Under the pieces are notes generated by a model, which was not told the DNA's origin, made no database searches, and saw only the letters and a program-made list of their open reading frames with translations. A stretch of 64,000 bases of DNA, taken from assembly GCA_028554795.2 (NCBI GenBank), contig CM068839.1, forward strand, positions 44,699,117 through 44,763,116, given 5' to 3'. Positions 13,001-22,000 of the stretch are shown here, piece by piece (the stretch's first letter is position 1; every line of letters starts with the position of its first letter). A program made the translations under genes and the position numbers. The DNA is from Sinohyriopsis cumingii. Lineage: Eukaryota; Mollusca; Bivalvia; Unionida; Unionidae.

Positions 13001-16000
13001 ATTTCTTGTTGCTGACCTCCAGTTTTGTTTTTGACAGCACAAATATACTTAGGGATAAAGCTGTCCAAATTTTAGAAAACTTCTACCAGGAACCCATTGA
13101 TCCTACTGACTGGTCACCCGGGTACCCGATCAAAGGGAAATTATATTAAATATGTGCAGAACTGAAGTTAAGTCAGGATTTTTATTAATTCATGGTATCC
13201 TATAATTATCACTACCTAATGTCATCTGATACGAAGCCCATGAATTCGTCATCATTTTCTTATAAAGTTATGAAATCCTTGCATCATTATCTACTAAATT
13301 TTCATGGTCTAGTCATCATAAATATTGTCTGACTCCCTTTCCTCAGCCTAACTGTTATACACAATGCAAATGTTCATGCAACTTTTCACAAACCACTGAA
13401 CATAAGGGGGCCCCAAGTGGTCTAAAGCTCGCTCCGTTATGAATCACTGCCATCTCACCTCTGTCTGCATGGGTTCAAATCTCGGATTCCAACAATGTGG
13501 GTATGTGCAAAAGCTTGCCAGTGGCTCCTCGTGGGTCAGTGGTTCTTTCCGGGGTTTTCCTGGGTTCTGTCTCCACCATTAATACTGTCTGCCATGTATA
13601 GCCTATCTTGTGCTGAAAATTGGTGTTAAACCCTGCAACAACAACTGAACATAAGTTTACCAAACCTGACAAAAAGCTTTCTGACAAATAAGCCTTTATA
13701 ATTTATACAAATGATGCTGATTTTCTGTTGAATTTGGCTGTTACTAACAGGAGGAAGCATAGGTTCAAGTCGGATCTGCTGTCCAGTATAGTTGCCATTA
13801 CTAAAAGATATAGCAATCTTTTTATGTTAGAAAGCATTATATTAACCTGGCTTTCTTGGACAACTGCCCTTGCAGTTTGGCTTGAGGTGGGTGTCAGCCA
13901 TGTGAACGATATCATGTCCACTTGATCATCTTGTTTCAGTGCTGCATTTTTGATGCATGCAGTATTTCTATTGGTGTACATGATTACCATTTTTCATTCA
14001 ATTGTGTTGTTGGCCTGCTTTCTGTGTGGCATAAATAATGTATGACTAATCATATTGGTGTTGGTAATTGCTTGATCTATATGGAATTGCACAAATAGTA
14101 TTTGGGTGGAATGCATCTGTATTGTGATGAGTAAATGAAAGATTGCTTTTACCAGCTTGGATGTTTTTCCAGCTTCACACTTGTCTTTTGTAATATAAAT
14201 AAGTTGCAACATGTGATGATTTTCAGATATTAGCAGGTACTTCCAGCATACAGTTTTGATGATCTCTTAGCATTGTGAACATTTTGGCATTAGCTTGACT
14301 ACCTGTATGTTTATTGAACTCTTGTACCAGCTATTTTTGAAAAGTGGGATTGACCACAATTTCTGTTTATCACTTTAAAGCTGTCAGAGATAAATGAATG
14401 AAAATTGGTAGAGTTCTATTATCATTACAAGGCATTTGATTATCACTTTTGGAATCCTAACTTTGAGTTCATGGTCACACAAAAAAAACCAAAGCTTTTT
14501 GCCATCACACTTCTTGGCTGTATGTTTCTTAATATACAGTGTGAAATATGCTATAACAGAAAAGATGTTTCAAGCTGAGAATGTAACTTAAATTTCTTTG
14601 TAACAAGAAGGACTAGTAGACTGAAATTTGTAGGCCCAGCTGAATCTTGAATGGTCCTGATGATGACCAAAGCTGCAAGCCAGTGGACATTTGAAATTAT
14701 AAAAACTACTGGTGTGATAGAAAATCTACCAGCTGCAAGCAGGCAGACTGCTGCTAATTTCAAGCCCCGTGTTCCAGATAAATTGATGAAATCTAGTATA
14801 CCTATAGAGATCATTATTGAAAGTATATTTTTGTGTTCTGCATAGTCAGGGTTTCAAAATTACTATTGACTGTTGCACAGGACAAGTAAATTTGATACAG
14901 GCAGGCATGGGACCAGTTATGTTATTATTAATCGTAATACAATTACAGTTTGAGCTGTACTCACAATCATAATTGTTGAGTTCAGAAGCTCTGTAATTGT
15001 CTTTCATTGGCATTGTAATCACTTAGTGTAATCATGTTTACAAGTGATTGCAACAAAAAAATCACTATTTATATTCTTGATAATTGTAAGAATAATAAAA
15101 GTTTCCATAAACAAAAGATGAATGTTGACTTTTAACATAAGGAATGGGTAATGTTCGTTTGCCAATATACAAGCTAATTTTTCTAAGAATACACTGTCTT
15201 ATAATTATAGATGACCATTTGTCAATTTATAATTCATGTTCATTTAGCAACCCTTTCATCAGGTATAAGTTAGCACTGAAGTAGACTTCAAATAAATGTA
15301 CTTTACTTGGCTTTGAGCAGAATGCCAAGTTTATACATATTAGGAGAGAAGTTCAGAAGGCTCTTCGAAAAAGACCTGTTTTGTGACTCTTTGTGGTTCA
15401 CTGTGAAGTCAATTATTCAACATGCTTCTGTGTTTAACCACTTCGGGCTGTTAAAGCACAGACAAGCCTAGACTTTTTAAAGCTGCTTGCAAACATTGCT
15501 CTACAAAGTTGCTGTAAGTGAAATCATAATAATACTCATGTAATTGTAATCATAGTGCCTAATAACCTGTAATCATAATTGTTATCGTAATCAAACACCT
15601 GTAATTGACCCCATGCCTTCAGGCAGAGCAAATATTCTGATGTAGACTAATTGTCAGGAAAGATGAAATCTGCTGTTACTTGTTAGGAGCTTTCAAATCT
15701 TTAGTGTTTTATATAAAGAATTGCATGCAAGATGCTTGGATTTTATATAGTGTATTGTTATTTAATTATATAGTTTTGAAAGATTTATTTTTGCCATTTG
15801 TTTTTACGCTTATGTAAGGAAATTAAAAGATGGAATAGGAAGTAAAAGTTTATTTTCCCATGAGCAAATAATTTTTATAAAAAAAAGGAGTTTGACTGTC
15901 TGCCACACACATTTTGGGGATTTGTCTTCAAAGTTGTGTTCACAGTCAAATATTTCCACTCCGATGTCTTCAATACTGACCTCCTGGCTCTGAATAAAAA

Positions 16001-19000
16001 TCTGACAGCAGTTCATATGTCTTTCCCACTGTTTTTTAAGGCGGACCAGAAGTCTCCATGCTGCTATAAAGCTGGTGCAGAATGTAGCTATGTCATCAAA
16101 TTGGCTTCATTAGCAAATTTCTTACTCACAGAAAATGCAGGTAATGAACATCCCTGGTAGGTGATAGACCAAATTGCACAGGTGATTTACAGGGCAGCTC
16201 ACCATTCCACGGCCAATTCGTTGACTGCCTCTGCCAGTTCTTACTTGTTGTGATGTGACACATCTTTGCGCTCCATAAAGTTCAAGCCACATCCTATCCC
16301 TGCATTACAGATTACCTTCGGCTCACAATTACCCTCTGGGGTTCAAAATTGAAGATGTACAGAGACAGGTAGCTCAGGTACAGCTTCTCCAACATGCTGC
16401 CTGACCCAAACAGGCTTTTAGGACCAGTCCATCCCTGCCACAAGGGAGGGACAATAGGTGGACCAGGGACAAAATATCTTTTCAGTCGTACATTTAGTTA
16501 TGTTTTATACCATGAGGCAACAGCCTAACCAGATTAGAAGGCACTCTTACAGGGAAGGCAAGAAACCAGGTTTCTTTGCTGCCAACCCTCCCAACTCTTG
16601 ATATTGACCTGCCAACCCCACTGCCCACAGATGGCCAACTGGTGGGCACCCAGCTGCTGCAATTGCAGTTTCGCTTGATCACACTTTTCCCTCTGAATGA
16701 ATGGGTGATCCAGGTCATTTAGGAGGGTTTTCACCTTTCGTATATCCAGCCTCCTCCCCATTTCATGGGCATGTCATTAGAATGGGAGAAGGATGCTTTT
16801 TTACCACTGGAATAGGGTTGCTTTTATTAACAAATGGGCTGTAGAGATGGTGCAAAAAGCACAATCTCAAGGTTTTATTTTAGGTTTGTTCTTACCCAGA
16901 AATCGCAAACAACCTGTTGAGGCTAAACCCAAGTTGCTTCCACCCATACATTATGCCATGGAAATTCAGGATGGAGGCAGCAAGATTGATACCTCTTACC
17001 ATCAGAAAAATAGACTGTGACAGTGGCACAGCTTCGGTTGCATAGCTGCCAACCCTCACGAATTTGGTGTGAATTTCATGACTTTTTCAGCGATTCATGG
17101 ATTCACGCCGCAAGCCAAAAATTCACAAATTCTTCAATCCTCAATTATTTTAAATCTTTAATAAAATAACCGATTTCCCGTTAAGCGCTAGTCGTGATAT
17201 TTGCAGTTGCCGAAACAGTCCGGTACTGCTGGTCGCGATATTAGTAGATCTACAGCCGGTTAGTACAGTTGGCCCGGTAGCAAGCATTTTAGCCTATTTT
17301 AATCTATATGTATAAGAGTAGTTTTACAAATGCTTTTGAGAGAAACTGGGGCCTAACTGGAATTTTGCTCCGCGCATGCGTCACCAACACTGATTTGAGT
17401 TACGTTTTAGCATCGCATGTACGATTTTGAAAACGTCTTCACCACTAAGAAAAAAAGAACTATATTACTCAAAAAGTGAAGTTTAATTTGGAATATATCA
17501 AATATTGGCCGTGCATTCTGCCATTAAACATTGATATTCATCATGCTTTTTGCACTCAGTGTGCCATGGCAGAGACGCTGTGAGGAAGCACATCGGTTGC
17601 AAAAAACACGTAGAAGTTGGGAAAATTAAGAATTCGCAGATTTCAGCTCTGGAATATTTTAAACAATTGGCGGAAGAAATGCAGGCTACCAATGCTGAAG
17701 CATTATTTGTGAGTTTTCTTGTCGAACACAATCTACCTTTATCAGCTGGAGACCATGCTAAACATTTGTTCTGACAAATGTTGCTGGACTCGAAAATCGA
17801 TTCCAAATTTTCCTGTGGAAGGGCCAGAAGTGCTGCAGCTCCTGTGCATTCCTCAAAGCAACAGTGCAAGCAAAAGTGTATTTTCTCTTGTGAGGAAAAA
17901 TAAGACTTTAAGGCCTCCTTAGCTGCAGAAAATTTGTAAGTAATTTTAGTCAACAAGATAACCAGCCGGCAAGAAGTCTGAACTGTTTAGAAAACAAATT
18001 TACGATCAAGCAGTTGAGGAAGTTCAAGTCTGCCACAGTATCATGTCTTGATAAATAAATATTTCTGCATATATGTAGTGTTTTAGTTTTATATTGCAAA
18101 CTTGATATAGTGTAGTTTTGACGGTCGGAGTGGTCAGAGTGGATGGAGTTATTGTCATGGTATTTTTCACAAATTCTTATCAAAATTCACGACCTTTTAT
18201 CCCTATTTTCACTAATTGTGAGCCTGGAAGGTTGGCAGCTATGTATACTTCTCACCAATATATTCTCCCTAAGGAAAGACCACCATCTTATACAAGCATT
18301 ATCCCAGTGCAGAAGGGGTGGCCACATAAGAGGGGGGACCACTATGTACCAATGCCACTATGTCTGATTGGGCTGCCCACATGTTGCTTGACTTAATTCA
18401 GACATGATTTTTCTCCGTTTTAAAGCGGAATTCCGCTTTTCTCCTGACTTGAATCAGATTTTTTTGATATAGTTCTTTTTTATATTATCTCCGATATGGT
18501 TTTTAAAAAACCGTCTGTTCGTTCCAATTCCGCAACAACCCTTGTAAATTATTTGTTTCATATATAAGTTAGCAAACGACTGTCATAAAGAGTATTCTGA
18601 TTTGTCAAAGGTTAAAATTCATCCAATGACTCTTTGTGTAATGGAAACTGATGGCTATGGAAAGAAGAAGCATGCTTGAAAAACATGGCGTCCCAAGTTG
18701 TTGAGAGAGACCATGACATGAAAAGTATAGATAAAGGAAACTTATGGAAATGGGAATGACTGGAGTGAAAAGTTGATGGAAATTTAGTTGGTCAGTTTAT
18801 AAGAAAACAACGCTAGAGGACTGGCATTTTGTGACCTCTGCAATGAAGATCTGAATTACTGTTATCGTGGTTGTAAGAGTTTAGAACAGCACCTAGAAAA
18901 GAAGTTGGATATGGAAAAATTGAAGCTCAGAAGGCATCTGGAAAAAGTGCAATTAATTACTATAAAAAGAAAAATTTCTTCCTTGAAAAATTATTGTGAC

Positions 19001-22000
19001 TTTATTATGATGTGAATACTGACATGCACATGAAATATCTTAAGCATCAATAGAATTGGAAAACAAATTCATGTGACAATAAATATTGTGAGATTATTGA
19101 AGTAAAATTGAACATTTTTGGTAAGTTTGTTAGTTTTTCAAATTTTTTGGGGGGGGTTTGTTTTATGATCATAAGTTGCACCATGAGCAGTTTTTATGAG
19201 TGTAAAATGTGTTTTTGGCTGGGAGCCTTTGGCCCCTGGATCGGGGGCGCTGCCCCTCGAGACCCCATTGGGGGAGGACACCCAAAACTCCATTAAAATT
19301 TGTTCAGCTTTCTTATGGAAGGCCAAAATCATGTCTATTAATTACTGTCAGCAGCACATGTAAGCCGGGGGATCAGCCTGTCCATATCAGCCTTCTCTAA
19401 ATGAAAGCTGTCATCAGTGCCTTTCAGTTCTGGAAGGATCAGAAGACAGTTCTGATTTTTTACAGACAAATCTGGTGGTGCTGTACTGCCTCAAATGGTG
19501 TGCCTTTTGTGGGCATCCAATGGTTGATCTTTATGCGACAATGTGGAGTAACAGGTTGCCAACCTTGGTCTTGCCAGTTCCAGACCCAATAGCCTGGGCT
19601 GTTGATGCACTGTCAGTCAACTGGAGGGTTTGTGGGCCTTTGCCTACCTTTCCCAAGTGCTGGTACCAAAAATAATCCAGAAGTTGCAGGGTCAAAACTG
19701 CAAGATGATTATGATTGCCCCTCTCAGATGGGACAAGTCCTGGATCACTGTTCTTGATTTTTCAATAGATCTGCCCATGATGATTCCAGCCAACAGGAAT
19801 CTTCTCAAACAGTAATGGGTGTTCCACCAATGCCTGGACTGTCATTATCTTCGCATTTGGCTCTATAAAGACAGCCTTTTGAGAGAAAGAATTTAAACCT
19901 TCTGATGTGTATAATCTCTGAAGCAAGAAAGCCCTCCACTTTGAGGGCTTATGAGAGGAAGTGGCATGTTTTCAGGCCCTGGTGCATAGTCAATAACATT
20001 ATCCCATTGAGTGCTTCAGTCCCTGAACTGGTCAAAATTTTGTCAGCATAAGGAGAAACAGTTGGCCCCAGTAACCATCAAAGGCTATTGCTCCATGTTA
20101 TCTGAAACATTCAACCATCATATCAGATGCAGTATCTATCAGTCCTTTTAGCCAATTTTGACTTTAATTGACCAGAATCCCTCACACTGTTTCAGAAAAT
20201 GGAATACCTTAGTTCAATTTAGATCAAATATGAGCCTTTAGCTCACATTTCAAGGAAGCTACTCTCCTACAGCATGTGATGAGTTACTTGCTGCTGTTTC
20301 CACTGACTATCATAAGATCAGATTGGATGGTTTGGAGATAATGAAGATTTCACTTTATGAAATTAGAGCCTCATGTTTGAATGTAATCTTTCAATCTGAG
20401 ATATAATAGAAGCTGTTGGCTGGCATACAAAGCCCACCTTCTGCATTTTTTATCTCAGAGGATTAGCTTCAAAGAGACCAACTTTGAATCATGCAGCAGC
20501 CCAAATAACCATCATACCCAATTAAAAGTCAACACAGCCTATTACAGACCTGCCAACCCTGATGAGTCCATCTCAGTAAGGCAGTTGATTTTTTTTCCAT
20601 AAGATTGACCAGTTTTCAGTAAGGTGTAACAAAATATCAATTGCTATTGTAAAGCTGGAAAATGTAATTAATAGTTCGATGCATCGACAATAACCAATAT
20701 GTTCAACTGAAAAGTTTGTAAAGTATGCATAGACTTTATTTACTGCTAGTACAGTTGCACAAACTCTAGTTCTAAACCCTATGCAGCTCAGTGACTTGTT
20801 GCTATCTTTCAGCTTGACATAATTCTTGGAAATTCTTTTGCATTTCAATGACGACAGCAATCATATCACCTGCCACGAAACTTACTCAAATTGGCAAATG
20901 AGGTCCAATAAATGTAATTGTGTCCTCTCCAGCTCTTATTCACAAGAATCTGATTACTCTGTTTTATTCTTATGTGTTGATTATTAACACTTTTCTAGAG
21001 CTTATTTTCCCTTTTGTCTTAAACATGCTTCAGTTTCTGGATGCCATTTAAAAAAAATTCTATAGTCAACAGTTTGATCATGCAGATGCTTCGCATGAAC
21101 AAATAGATGGCATTTTAAAGCCTCTGGGGTGCTGCTGTAAAGTTAGTCTGATTCCCTGACTAATTTGACTAATTCTAAGATGAAGCCCAGATCCAAATAA
21201 AACACAGATGAACCAGTTATCCGGATTTTTCGGCACCGATCATTTTTCCATAGTTTTTGCTAGGATGCCATTAAGTCGATATTTTATGAGTAATTTTCTA
21301 AGACTTATGGTAGAATTGTAAGAGTTGACAGGTCTGCTGTTAGCTTCACTAGATTTGCCAATGAAATCTTCTTGGTACAGAAATTTCAGTCAACTTAACT
21401 GAATCTAGGGTTCAGGGATCATGTAACCTTAGGCAGGATCAGGAGAATGGGTTATCATTCACATGGTGAATCCAAGCATTATTCCCTAGAAGGATACATG
21501 AGGTAGAGATTGCATTTGCAGCATTTCCTCCTTCTATGTGGTCATGGAACATATTTCAAGGAAAAAGCAATTTTGTAAGTAAATTATATTCTCAGAGAAT
21601 ATTTATATGACCACATTACTTAAAAACCCTCCCATCCACCATGCCATGCAGCATCCTGTTTGGTATATTGCTCAGCTTAAAACTAGTGTCACCAGGTGGT
21701 GCAGTAATGTTCAAGAGTAATTGCCCTTTGTATATAGAAGATGGACTTGAAAAGACAAATTTTCTTCCTTTTAGAGGGGCTGGATTTGGGAGGTAGCAGG
21801 CTTATAAAAATGGTAATGTGATAAGTATTCTTGGAGAAGCATATTTGCCCTTGTATGAGAAAACAGAAATAACTATTATAGACATGGAAACATTTGTTTA
21901 AAAAAATCTTTTTGATAACTTGTATGTCAGTTGAATGGTCTCTGCTTTATCTTAATCACAAAAGTGTCAGTCAAATGCTACAGTTGAAGTATGAATGGGG

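Noticed and set aside
12805-13149. 114-codon + frame in SS18-like intron 5 ending QILENFYQEPIDPTDWSPGY
   Set aside because: No recognised domain, no fit in phase between SS18-like exons, and repeat R3 begins right after it. Not enough to call a gene.
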